From Vibrio sp. UBA2441 (GTDB lineage: Bacteria; Pseudomonadota; Gammaproteobacteria; Enterobacterales; Vibrionaceae), in assembly GCA_002342685.1 (NCBI GenBank), contig DDQN01000094.1, positions 37,779 to 101,778 of the forward strand: 64,000 bases of DNA. The letters run 5' to 3'. This document shows, in pieces, positions 54,045 through 62,880 of the stretch (its first letter is position 1; every line of letters begins with the position of its first letter). The position numbers were made by a program, and so were the translations under genes. The notes beneath the pieces are model-generated. The model was given only the letters and a program-made list of their open reading frames with translations. It was not told the DNA's origin and searched no databases.

Positions 54045-55847
54045 ATGGCAATCATTCACCTTAGCGGAACTCAGCTAGCCCCAAAAAAACCTAAGGCACC
54101 TTTAAATCGCCGGTTTATGTATGCTGTTGGCTTTGTGTATCTTATTGCCATGCATTTTTACCTACCAAACTTAGGTGGTTTGGGCCTTTCATTACCGTTC
54201 AACCTTATGACATGGTTCGGTCTGAGCCTAGCCCTATCAATGGGATTATATCAAGCCTCCACCAAACAAATAGTTCGCTATTCTAAACTCACCATCGGGC
54301 TATTCATCAGCTGCATTATTATTACTATTCCACTTTTCTATTCATTTAGCCCAAATATAAATTTTGCACTGCCAAGGCTCATTGCACTATGGCTTGGTTT
54401 GATATTATTTATAGTATTACAACAATTATCTTTAAGTAATGCACACAAACAGCGGCTCTTATGGTTTATTGTTTTGGCTGTCGTTATCGAGGCTGCCTTT
54501 GGCTATGTTCAGCTGTTTTTATTGAAACCTGGTAATCTTTTTGGTTACGACACCCTTATAAATCGGCCATACGGCATATTCCAACAGATAAACTTAATGG
54601 TCAGTTTTCTGGCTACCGGAATTGTCATTTCTGCTTACTTATTAGCAAGACAACAACGAAAATATGGCGAAAAGATATCCAGAGTAACGTTGCTGTACCT
54701 CATTCCGCTTATTTCAACGCCTATTATTGTCGTGCTTACATCCCGTACAGGTTGGGTAATTACTTTAATCAGTGTGTTAATGATTACCCCTTACTTATTT
54801 AGATTTTCAACCACCAAACGCTTCATCGGATGGGTAAGCTCACTCGTTGCGGGGGTTGGGTTAGGCTTATTCATTGCCTATTCATCGGGCCATATTGACC
54901 ATATTACCGGAGAGGAAAATATTACCAGCACACGGCAAACTGTGCTGCCTCAATCCATTGATATGTTCATTGAAAAGCCATTCACGGGTTATGGCTACGG
55001 GCGATTTGAAGCAGAATATATATTGTATACAGCCAGGCAGCATCAGCTAAATACAAATTATCCCGCTGGAATACAGGACATTTCTCATCCAAGTAACGAG
55101 GTCTTGTTCTGGGGAGTAGAGGGAGGAATCATCCCTGTCCTTGGTATAATCTTAGCTGCGATACTTATCTTATATAGAATTTATTCCACTAGAAAAGGAA
55201 CAAGACTTGCTATATTAGGCCTGCTCATGCCAATAGCATTACACGCTCAACTGGAGAACCCATTTTCCCAGTCGGCAATACATTGGATAACCTTCATCAT
55301 TTTACTTTTTTGGGTCGACCAAAGAACAGCTAAGTACAAAAAAGTATCGCTAAAACAATTAAGTAAGCTAACACTAAAAGCTAGTAGCTTGTTGTTGCCA
55401 TTACTCATTACTAGTACTGTCTTTCTTTCTCTTCACACCAATCAAGTATTACTCACATTCCATAAAGCTTTCCCTAAGCAGGTAGCTATTCTGGACAACA
55501 TCATATCTCCAGTCTGGAAGAGCGAGCAAGTAAGCTGGCAGAAATACAGTACTCGATTACGAACTGGACTAATCAATAAAAATCCAGAGCCCATATATGA
55601 GTATATTCAGTGGGCATTAGATTCAATAAAAAGTAAACCAACGGAAGGCTTGTATCGTAATCTTATTTTAGCTTATCTGGGTATAGGAGAAGTCAGTAAG
55701 GCAGAACAGATACGAAGCGAGGCTAATTTCCTATACCCAGATATAGATTTTTCAATGATCAGTATTGAACCTATATTTACGGCTGCAGATACCACCATGG
55801 TAGAAGAAGCCGAGCATCTGGAACCAAGCAGTTCAGATACAAAATAA
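54045..55847 (+). CDS. PglL-type O-oligosaccharyltransferase (Wzy/WaaL superfamily)
   Basis: A 600-residue inner-membrane protein with about ten to twelve hydrophobic helices and a C-terminal soluble region (from about 470). The Wzy_C/O-antigen ligase core includes the large periplasmic loop with SHPSNEVLFWGVEGGIIP, whose His-Pro-x-Asn-Glu pattern matches PglL enzymes rather than WaaL. PglL transfers glycan from a lipid carrier to serines of exported proteins. From memory V. cholerae has its PglL at this place after uvrA. O-antigen ligase is the main alternative. Its targets are not visible, though pilins are possible. Confidence 0.8.
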   Translation: MAIIHLSGTQLAPKKPKAPLNRRFMYAVGFVYLIAMHFYLPNLGGLGLSLPFNLMTWFGLSLALSMGLYQASTKQIVRYSKLTIGLFISCIIITIPLFYSFSPNINFALPRLIALWLGLILFIVLQQLSLSNAHKQRLLWFIVLAVVIEAAFGYVQLFLLKPGNLFGYDTLINRPYGIFQQINLMVSFLATGIVISAYLLARQQRKYGEKISRVTLLYLIPLISTPIIVVLTSRTGWVITLISVLMITPYLFRFSTTKRFIGWVSSLVAGVGLGLFIAYSSGHIDHITGEENITSTRQTVLPQSIDMFIEKPFTGYGYGRFEAEYILYTARQHQLNTNYPAGIQDISHPSNEVLFWGVEGGIIPVLGIILAAILILYRIYSTRKGTRLAILGLLMPIALHAQLENPFSQSAIHWITFIILLFWVDQRTAKYKKVSLKQLSKLTLKASSLLLPLLITSTVFLSLHTNQVLLTFHKAFPKQVAILDNIISPVWKSEQVSWQKYSTRLRTGLINKNPEPIYEYIQWALDSIKSKPTEGLYRNLILAYLGIGEVSKAEQIRSEANFLYPDIDFSMISIEPIFTAADTTMVEEAEHLEPSSSDTK

Positions 55848-55848
55848 T

Positions 55849-55867
55849 AAGGGCGGATACCGCCCTT
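55849..55867 (-). terminator. Terminator of the class V aminotransferase gene
   Basis: AAGGGCGG and CCGCCCTT form an 8-base stem with an ATA loop. On the minus strand it is followed by TTATTATTTT, so it mainly ends the aminotransferase transcript; it may also insulate the converging pglL-like gene. Confidence 0.85.
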
Positions 55868-55874
55868 AAAAAGA

Positions 55875-56999
55875 CTAGTTAACTTCGAGGGTCTGCTCCA
55901 GAGCCCTCAAACAAAGCGCAACGTTTTCGTTTCGAGCTGCGTATCCCATCAATCCAATGCGCCATGCTTTGCCTGCCAACGAACCCAGTCCCGCACCTAT
56001 CTCCAGATTATAATCATTGAGCAATTGTGCTCTTACCGCTACATCATCTACGCCTTCAGGAATATAAACAGCATTTAGTTGAGGAAGGCGATAATTTTCT
56101 TCCACGACAAAAGTCATTCCAAGAGACTCCAAACCAGCTTTTAACTTTTCATGCATCTCTTTATGGCGTTTCCACGCATTTTCTAAACCTTCATTTTTTA
56201 GTATGAGTAAAGATTCATGCAAAGCATATAAGCTATTTACTGGCGCAGTATGATGATAACTACGCTTACCTTTGCCACTCCAATATTCCAATACCAAGCT
56301 TTTGTCTAAAAACCAACTTTGCACCGGAGTTTTCCGTTGTTGAATCTTATCAATAGCAAACTGAGAAAAGGTCAATGGCGAAAGACCCGGCACACAAGAT
56401 AAACACTTTTGACTACCTGAATACACCGCGTCTAATTGCCATTCGTCAACAAGTAGTGGAACTCCACCAAGAGAAGTAACGGCATCAACAATAGATAAAA
56501 CACCATACTCTTTTGCCAATTTACCCAGTGCTTCAGCATCACTTAATGCACCTGTAGAGGTTTCAGCATGGACAAAAGCGAGGGCTTTGATATCAGGATT
56601 CGACTCTAAAGCTTCTCTTACCTTATCAACGCTAACAGGACAGCCCCATTCGTCATCGATCACAACGGCTTCACCACCGCAACGCATAACGTTTTCGCGC
56701 ATTCGTTCACCAAACACACCGTTGCGACATACAATAACTTTATCTCCAGGTTCAACCAGATTAACAAAACAAGCTTCCATCCCAGCGCTACCGGGAGCCG
56801 ACACCGCAATTGTGAACTCATTTTTGGTTTGAAATGCGTATTTAAGCAATTCTTTCAACTCATCCATCATAGCGATAAACAATGGATCCAGATGCCCAAC
56901 GGTTGGACGACTCAATGCCTGAAGAACTTGAGGGCATATGTCGGAAGGCCCCGGCCCCATCAAAGTTCGTTGCGGAGGAATAAAGCTTTTTATTGTCAT
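55875..56999 (-). CDS. Class V aminotransferase (serine-pyruvate / alanine-glyoxylate type)
   Basis: A 374-residue PLP enzyme. The PLP lysine is K198 in SGSQKCLS; the GPGPSDICPQVLQALS start and the FVHAETSTG and DAVTSLGG segments are typical of the alanine-glyoxylate and serine-pyruvate transaminase branch. The HHTAPVN loop for substrate carboxylate is present. The gene is alone on its strand between pglL-like and lysC. Family is secure; actual amino donor and acceptor are inferred. Phosphonate transaminases are a less likely alternative. Confidence 0.88.
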   Translation of the reverse strand: MTIKSFIPPQRTLMGPGPSDICPQVLQALSRPTVGHLDPLFIAMMDELKELLKYAFQTKNEFTIAVSAPGSAGMEACFVNLVEPGDKVIVCRNGVFGERMRENVMRCGGEAVVIDDEWGCPVSVDKVREALESNPDIKALAFVHAETSTGALSDAEALGKLAKEYGVLSIVDAVTSLGGVPLLVDEWQLDAVYSGSQKCLSCVPGLSPLTFSQFAIDKIQQRKTPVQSWFLDKSLVLEYWSGKGKRSYHHTAPVNSLYALHESLLILKNEGLENAWKRHKEMHEKLKAGLESLGMTFVVEENYRLPQLNAVYIPEGVDDVAVRAQLLNDYNLEIGAGLGSLAGKAWRIGLMGYAARNENVALCLRALEQTLEVN

Positions 57000-57232
57000 A
57001 ATTTATCCTTGTCACTAAACGGTAAAGCACGATATGTGGCTATCACTTCAGTTTATTATGTCACTAATCAGATGAAGATAGTCGAATCAACGAACATAGA
57101 TTAGACCAAAACGCAGCACACAACAATTCGACTCAAGTCTAGAGGTCGAACCAGATAAAACTATTATTCTCCCGCGCTCTCCGTAGTCAAAAATCGATAT
57201 GAATAATATCTGACTAAAAATTCATTTAGCCA

Positions 57233-57261
57233 TTGACTTTTATGCTGCAAAAACGTTCAAT
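57233..57261 (+). promoter_or_regulatory. Candidate lysC promoter
   Basis: TTGACT (57233-57238) and TTCAAT (57256-57261) are 17 bases apart, a good -35 and a fair -10. Transcription would start near 57268, about 35 bases before the riboswitch. The preceding 230 bases (57000-57232) show no gene and no other clear signal. Confidence 0.55.
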
Positions 57262-57265
57262 AAAG

Positions 57266-57294
57266 AAAGTTAATAAAACTGTTTTATTAACTTT
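57266..57294 (+). repeat. 29-base palindrome at the 5' end of the lysC leader
   Basis: AAAGTTAATAAAAC and GTTTTATTAACTTT are exact reverse complements around a single T at 57280. Placed at the expected transcript start, it is either a 5' RNA hairpin or an operator. It is followed by CTTTTAT, so it also has an AT-rich terminator-like look. Confidence 0.8.
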
Positions 57295-57300
57295 GCTTTT

Positions 57301-57476
57301 ATAGCAGAAGAGGAGCATTGCCCAGGCAAGTGTTTTGTGGAGCCTCAACTCCAATACACTACACTTAGGGGGAGCAATGCCGAGGCATGTATTTAGTGAG
57401 TGTAAATACTTGTCGGTTGTGTAGGCTGAATCCTGCCAACTGTCACCAATACTTATTGGTGAGGAGCTTCTGAGGT
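57301..57476 (+). promoter_or_regulatory. Lysine riboswitch (L-box)
   Basis: The sequence aligns by eye with the E. coli lysC L-box: AGAAGAGGAGCATTGCC, AGGGGGAGCAATGCCGAGGC, GGCTGAATCC and the closing GAGGAGCTTCTGAGG. Stem P1 is formed by CAGAAG (57305-57310) and CTTCTG (57467-57472). Lysine binding should lower lysC expression. No convincing terminator was seen between it and lysC, only a weak ACTGA/TCAGT stem at 57549-57562, so control of translation start is more likely, as in E. coli. Confidence 0.95.
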
Positions 57477-57593
57477 TCATTATCATTTCTAATGCTCTCC
57501 CTCGGCTCTAACTCTCTGTTCTACGGAACGCTATTCAAAGTGACTAACACTGAATACTCAGTATTTTATGGAAAATATTTAGGGAGAAATGCC

Positions 57594-58949
57594 GTGAGCG
57601 CATTCAATGTAGCGAAGTTTGGTGGCACAAGTGTAGCCAACTTTGAAGCCATGAGCCGTTGTGCTGTTATTGTAGAAAATAACCCTAGCACCAAATTGGT
57701 TGTCAGCAGCGCTTGTTCTGGCGTAACTAACTTACTCGTTGAGCTCGCTAATGGCGTAAATAGCGAACGAAGAAAACAACTGATAGAACAGCTTACCGAG
57801 CTACATAACTCTGTCATTGATGAGTTGGCAGATCCTTTACAGACTGAAAACCAAGTTCATCAGGTCTTAAAAGAAGCGGCTATGGCTGCTGAAGAAGCAG
57901 AACTTAACCCGAGCGAAAAGCTAACTGATCAGCTAGTCGCGTGTGGCGAGCTAATGTCTACTTACATACTGACACAATTGATGAAAGAAAGAGGTATTGA
58001 CGCTGTTCGTTTTGATATTCGCGATATCATGAAAACCACAAACGCTTTCGGAAAAGCAGAGCCTCTTTTAGATACAATTTCTGCTCATGCTAAAGAGAAG
58101 CTAGTTCCACTTTGTCAAGAGCATGTCGTCATTACCCAAGGCTTTATCGGTTCTGATTCAGAAGGAAATACGACGACATTAGGTCGAGGTGGCAGTGACT
58201 ATAGTGCGGCATTGATTGCCGAAGCGGTTGAAGCCAAATGTCTTGAAATTTGGACAGATGTTCCAGGAATTTATACGACAGATCCCCGAATTGCATCTAA
58301 AGCAGAGCCTATTCCGGAAATCAGTTTCAGTGAAGCTTCTGAAATGGCCAATTTTGGTGCAAAAATATTACATCCCTCTACTCTGCTACCTGCGCTTAGA
58401 CATCAGATTCCCGTATTTGTCGGGTCCTCTAAAGCGCCAGAAAAAGGGGGCACGTGGATTAAACAAGAAGTCAAAAGCGCCCCTCTTTTCCGAGCTATCG
58501 CACTTCGTTGCAACCAAACGATGGTGACTTTGCGTAGTCCTAATATGTTCCATGCGTATGGTTTCTTAGCTGGGGTATTTGAGATACTGGCTAGATACAA
58601 AATATCTGTTGATTTGATCACCACTTCAGAAGTCAGTGTTTCATTGACTCTAGATCAAACCAATACTTCAGGAGGCTCCCCAGAGCTACCTAGTGCAGCA
58701 CAGAAAGAGCTTGAAGAACTATGTAGTGTAGAGGTCGAACAAAATCTCTGTCTGGTTGCTCTAATCGGCAATAATATGAGTGAATGTAAAGGGTATGCGA
58801 AGAAAGTATTCGGTACACTCGAAGATGTTAATCTGAGAATGATCTGCTATGGCGCTAGTCCACATAATTTATGCTTCTTGGTTCGCTCTTCCGACTCAAG
58901 AAAATCTGTTCAATTATTGCATCAGGAACTATTTGAGCTCAGAGAATAG
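57594..58949 (+). CDS. lysC: Lysine-sensitive aspartate kinase III
   Basis: LysC phosphorylates aspartate, the first step toward lysine, threonine and methionine. Start is GTG at 57594 (MSAFNVAKFGGTSV), 7 bases after AGGGAG; an ATG 102 bases upstream is in frame but falls in the riboswitch leader. The kinase domain holds KFGGTSV (8-14), TTLGRGGSDY and the FGAKILHPSTLLP region; two ACT domains follow, with SVDLITTSEVSVSLTLD and IRMICYGASPHNLCF-like wording. 451 residues matches E. coli LysC. Regulated by the upstream lysine riboswitch and, by family, by lysine feedback. Confidence 0.96.
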   Translation: MSAFNVAKFGGTSVANFEAMSRCAVIVENNPSTKLVVSSACSGVTNLLVELANGVNSERRKQLIEQLTELHNSVIDELADPLQTENQVHQVLKEAAMAAEEAELNPSEKLTDQLVACGELMSTYILTQLMKERGIDAVRFDIRDIMKTTNAFGKAEPLLDTISAHAKEKLVPLCQEHVVITQGFIGSDSEGNTTTLGRGGSDYSAALIAEAVEAKCLEIWTDVPGIYTTDPRIASKAEPIPEISFSEASEMANFGAKILHPSTLLPALRHQIPVFVGSSKAPEKGGTWIKQEVKSAPLFRAIALRCNQTMVTLRSPNMFHAYGFLAGVFEILARYKISVDLITTSEVSVSLTLDQTNTSGGSPELPSAAQKELEELCSVEVEQNLCLVALIGNNMSECKGYAKKVFGTLEDVNLRMICYGASPHNLCFLVRSSDSRKSVQLLHQELFELRE

Positions 58950-58964
58950 AGACTGACTGCAAAT

Positions 58965-58995
58965 AAAAAGGTCGGGAACATTACCCGACCTTTTT
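58965..58995. terminator. Bidirectional terminator between lysC and metH
   Basis: AAAAAGGTCGGG (58965-58976) and CCCGACCTTTTT (58984-58995) form a 12-base stem with T runs on both strands. It ends both convergent genes. Confidence 0.93.
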
Positions 58996-59014
58996 GGTTA
59001 ACACATAAATAATA

Positions 59015-62000
59015 TCAATTTATATTGGGAGCTAGCCATCTCTCAGCTTCTTCCATGTTCCATCCCTTTCGGCTCGCATAATCTTCAACTTGATCTTGCT
59101 GAATCTTTGCCACTGCAAAGTATCGAGACTCAGGATGAGAGAAGAACCACCCCGAAACAGAAGCCCCTGGAAGCATCGCGTAGCTACTCGTTAGTTGCAT
59201 GCCTATATTTTCTTCTACACTCATTAAGTCCCATATCTGCTGTTTTTCAGAATGTTCAGGGCAAGCTGGATACCCTGGAGCAGGACGGATGCCTTGATAT
59301 TTCTCTCGTACCAATTCATCTTTTGAAAGGTCTTCGTTTGCACTATACCCCCAGAGATTTTTACGCACTTTCTCATGCAGATATTCCGCAAAAGCTTCGG
59401 CTAATCGGTCAGCAACAGCTTGAATCATAATAGCATTATAATCATCACCTTCAGCTTTAAATTTATCTGCGAGCTCTCGTTCGCCGATTCCGCCCGTAAC
59501 AGCAAATGTCCCGATCCAGTCGTGCTTACCTGACTCTAAAGGAGCAATATAATCGGATAAACAGTAATTAAAACCTTTGGGCTTTTCCGTTTGTTGACGA
59601 AGGTTATATAAAACACTGGCAACTTCGGAGCGAGAATCATCCTTATAGACATGGATATCATCCCCAATTGCATTCGCAGGGAATAAACCACAGATCCCAT
59701 TGGCCTGTAAAAGGTTTTCTTTCTCAACCTTATCTAACCACTCGTTGGCGTCAGCAAAAAGTCGCTTGGCTTCTTCACCAACTTCTTCATGTTCAAAAAT
59801 GGTTGGGTACTTACCCATCAATGACCAAGTCATAAAGAAAGGGGTCCAGTCGATATACTTACGTAAGGTAGCTAGATCGCAATTATTAAAGGTATGAACG
59901 CCAGGCTTTAAAGGCGAAGGTGGCTCATAGTTTTGCCAGTCAATTTCTACTTTGTTTTCCCGCGCTTTTACAAGACTAACCGGTTTGGTTTTAGGTGTTT
60001 TACGGTAATGTTGATCACGAACTCGTTCATAATCTTTATTCAATTTTTCTACAAACGCAGGGCGTAGTTCGTCTGATAATAAAGATGTACACACACCAAC
60101 AGCTCTGGACGCATTGTTCACATACACAACTGGTTTTGAGTAATTTTGCTCAATCTTCACCGCCGTATGCGCTTTCGAGGTTGTCGCCCCACCGATCATG
60201 AGTGGCAGCTCAAAGCCTTGTCGCTCCATCTCTTTTGCGACATGTACCATTTCATCTAGTGAAGGAGTAATCAGCCCTGACAAGCCAATAATATCAACGT
60301 TTTCTTCTTTGGCGACTTTTAAAATTTTCTCGCAAGAAACCATCACACCAAGATCAATAATGTCATAGTTGTTGCACTGTAGGACAACACCTACGATATT
60401 CTTGCCAATATCATGTACATCGCCTTTAACCGTTGCCAGTAAAATTTTCCCGTTTGAACTGCCTTTTTGCTTAGATGCATTTATGTAGGGTTCTAAATGA
60501 GCAACCGCTTGTTTCATAACACGTGCAGATTTGACAACTTGAGGAAGGAACATCTTACCTTCACCAAATAAATCACCGACTACGTTCATACCGTCCATTA
60601 ACGGGCCTTCAATAACCTCAATTGGACGACTTGCATTAACTCTGGCTTCTTCAGTATCTTCAACAATAAAATCGGTAATACCTTTTACCAGAGAGTGTTC
60701 TAAACGTTTCTCTACAGACCAAGTTCTCCACTCTAATGCAGATTTATCTTCTACTTTTCCAACGGCTTTATCTAAATATGCAGTAGCGAGATCGAGTAAG
60801 CGTTCAGTAGAATCATTCCTACGGTTAAGAACGACATCCTCAACCGCATTCCTTAACTCTTCAGGTACATTATCGTAAATTTCTAATTGACCCGCATTTA
60901 CGATGCCCATATCCATGCCATTTTTAAAACAGTGATATAAGAATACGGCGTGAATAGCCTCTCGAACGTAATTGTTACCACGGAATGAGAAAGAGACGTT
61001 AGATACACCACCGGAAATCATGGCATGCGGAAGGGTTCGTTTTATATCGCCTACTGCTTCAATAAAATCGACGGCATAGTTATTGTGATCATCAATACCT
61101 GTAGCAACGGCAAAAATATTCGGATCGAAAATAATATCTTCAGGTGGGAAGCCAACCTCATCAACCAGAATGTGGTAAGCATTGCTGCATATCTCGATTT
61201 TACGTTCACGAGTGTCCGCCTGACCCAGTTCATCAAACGCCATTACTATGACTGCTGCGCCATATCTTCGAATCAATTTAGCCTGTTGTAAAAAGTTGTC
61301 TTTGCCTTCTTTCAAAGAAATAGAATTCACAATCCCTTTACCTTGAATACATTTTAAACCTGCTTCAATAACTTCCCACTTTGAAGAGTCAACCATGACT
61401 GGTACTTTAGATATTTCAGGCTCTGATGCGCATAGATTCAAAAAGCGCACCATGCATGACTCAGCATCCAACATGCCTTCATCCATATTAATATCGATGA
61501 TCTGAGCACCATTTTCTACTTGTTCACGAGCTACGCTTAACGCTTCGTCATACAACTCTTCCTTAATTAAGCGTTTAAATCGCGCAGAGCCCGTTACATT
61601 AGTACGTTCGCCAACATTAACAAATAGAGAATCTTTGGTAATAGTTAACGGCTCTAATCCGGAAAGACGACAAGCAACAGGTATATCTGGTAGTTTACGC
61701 GGTGTAATACCTTCAACCGCTTTTGACATTTGGCGAATATGTTCAGGGGTTGTACCACAGCAACCACCAATTAAGTTTAGGAAACCACTTTGCGCCCATT
61801 CCGTAACATGGACAGCCATATCCACTGGAGACAGATCGTACTCTCCAAACGCATTAGGAAGGCCAGCATTAGGGTGAACCGATACAAAAGTCTCTGAAAT
61901 GCGTGACATCTCAACAACATATTCGCGTAATTCATCCGGTCCTAATGCGCAGTTAAGTCCAAAAGAAATAGGATTAACATGCCGAAGGGCATTATAAAAT

Positions 62001-62683
62001 GCTTCAGTAGTTTGGCCTGAAAGTGTACGGCCAGAGGCGTCGGTAATGGTGCCTGATATCATTACCGGCAATTTAATACCAAGCTCTTCAAATACAGTAT
62101 CTACAGCGAAAGCACAAGCCTTAGCATTTAACGTATCAAAAATCGTTTCGATTAAGATAAGATCGGAGCCGCCCTCTATTAACGCTTTAGTCGACTCAGA
62201 GTAAGCCTCGACTAATTCATCAAAACTAACGTTCCTGAATCCAGGGTCGTTTACATCAGGAGAGATAGAGCAGGTTCGATTAGTCGGCCCCAGCACCCCA
62301 GCAACAAAACGAGGTTTATCCGGTGTTCTTGCCGTCCATTCATCCGCAACTTCACGCGCAATGCGGGCCGCTTCATAATTGATCTCAGCACTTAAGCTTT
62401 CCATGTCATAGTCTGCCATGGCGATCGTAGTTGCGTTAAAACTATTAGTCTCAAGAATATCTGCACCGGCTTCTAAGTAAGCAGAATGAATATCCCTGAT
62501 AATTTTTTCTTGGGTCAATACCAAGAGATCATTATTACCTTTAAGATCACTGGGCCAGTCCGCAAAGCGAGCTCCACGGTAATCTTTCTCTTCTAGCTTA
62601 TAATTTTGAATCATGGTGCCCATACCACCATCAATCAACAAAATTCGCTGTTTTAATAAATTTTCAATTTGATCTCTTACCAT
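59015..62683 (-). CDS. metH: Cobalamin-dependent methionine synthase
   Basis: MetH moves a methyl group from methyltetrahydrofolate through cobalamin to homocysteine. The 1222-residue protein has the homocysteine domain with zinc cysteines (C245 in LNCALG, then GGCC), the pterin domain (INMDEGMLDAE), the cobalamin domain with the DVHDIGKNIVG His ligand, and the C-terminal AdoMet activation domain (RPAPGYPACPEH). The ATG at 62683 is chosen; TTG and GTG starts 24 and 12 bases upstream are possible, and the ribosome-binding site is weak. Two met boxes lie about 60 bases upstream. Confidence 0.95.
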   Translation of the reverse strand: MVRDQIENLLKQRILLIDGGMGTMIQNYKLEEKDYRGARFADWPSDLKGNNDLLVLTQEKIIRDIHSAYLEAGADILETNSFNATTIAMADYDMESLSAEINYEAARIAREVADEWTARTPDKPRFVAGVLGPTNRTCSISPDVNDPGFRNVSFDELVEAYSESTKALIEGGSDLILIETIFDTLNAKACAFAVDTVFEELGIKLPVMISGTITDASGRTLSGQTTEAFYNALRHVNPISFGLNCALGPDELREYVVEMSRISETFVSVHPNAGLPNAFGEYDLSPVDMAVHVTEWAQSGFLNLIGGCCGTTPEHIRQMSKAVEGITPRKLPDIPVACRLSGLEPLTITKDSLFVNVGERTNVTGSARFKRLIKEELYDEALSVAREQVENGAQIIDINMDEGMLDAESCMVRFLNLCASEPEISKVPVMVDSSKWEVIEAGLKCIQGKGIVNSISLKEGKDNFLQQAKLIRRYGAAVIVMAFDELGQADTRERKIEICSNAYHILVDEVGFPPEDIIFDPNIFAVATGIDDHNNYAVDFIEAVGDIKRTLPHAMISGGVSNVSFSFRGNNYVREAIHAVFLYHCFKNGMDMGIVNAGQLEIYDNVPEELRNAVEDVVLNRRNDSTERLLDLATAYLDKAVGKVEDKSALEWRTWSVEKRLEHSLVKGITDFIVEDTEEARVNASRPIEVIEGPLMDGMNVVGDLFGEGKMFLPQVVKSARVMKQAVAHLEPYINASKQKGSSNGKILLATVKGDVHDIGKNIVGVVLQCNNYDIIDLGVMVSCEKILKVAKEENVDIIGLSGLITPSLDEMVHVAKEMERQGFELPLMIGGATTSKAHTAVKIEQNYSKPVVYVNNASRAVGVCTSLLSDELRPAFVEKLNKDYERVRDQHYRKTPKTKPVSLVKARENKVEIDWQNYEPPSPLKPGVHTFNNCDLATLRKYIDWTPFFMTWSLMGKYPTIFEHEEVGEEAKRLFADANEWLDKVEKENLLQANGICGLFPANAIGDDIHVYKDDSRSEVASVLYNLRQQTEKPKGFNYCLSDYIAPLESGKHDWIGTFAVTGGIGERELADKFKAEGDDYNAIMIQAVADRLAEAFAEYLHEKVRKNLWGYSANEDLSKDELVREKYQGIRPAPGYPACPEHSEKQQIWDLMSVEENIGMQLTSSYAMLPGASVSGWFFSHPESRYFAVAKIQQDQVEDYASRKGWNMEEAERWLAPNIN

Positions 62684-62743
62684 GTTTCCAGCCACAATAT
62701 ATCTCAATCCTTTTAATTACCTACATCCTATCACAGTTTAAAT

Positions 62744-62759
62744 AGATTTCTAGACGTCT
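62744..62759 (-). promoter_or_regulatory. Tandem met boxes (MetJ operator) upstream of metH
   Basis: AGATTTCT and AGACGTCT abut at 62744-62759. The second is the exact MetJ consensus. Two adjacent 8-base boxes are the minimum for MetJ binding. They lie 61 bases before the metH ATG, so AdoMet-MetJ probably represses metH. Confidence 0.7.
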
Positions 62760-62880
62760 AAATAAAATGAATGTAGGTCAAGTTTTATCCAATAAGTTAA
62801 CAGCAATTTTTCACTTTCATTTGGAGTAAATAGTCAAATACAGACAAGAAGGTGGCTAATAAAGCGACCCTTTTTCTAAA

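Noticed and set aside
57226..57486. Minus-strand 86-codon open frame over the lysC leader
   Set aside because: It lies antisense to the lysine riboswitch, has no recognisable protein family and no good ribosome-binding site.
62851..62869. Intrinsic terminator between metA and metH
   Set aside because: GGTGGCT/AGCGACC has a mismatch and only TTCTT after it on the minus strand; too weak to list.
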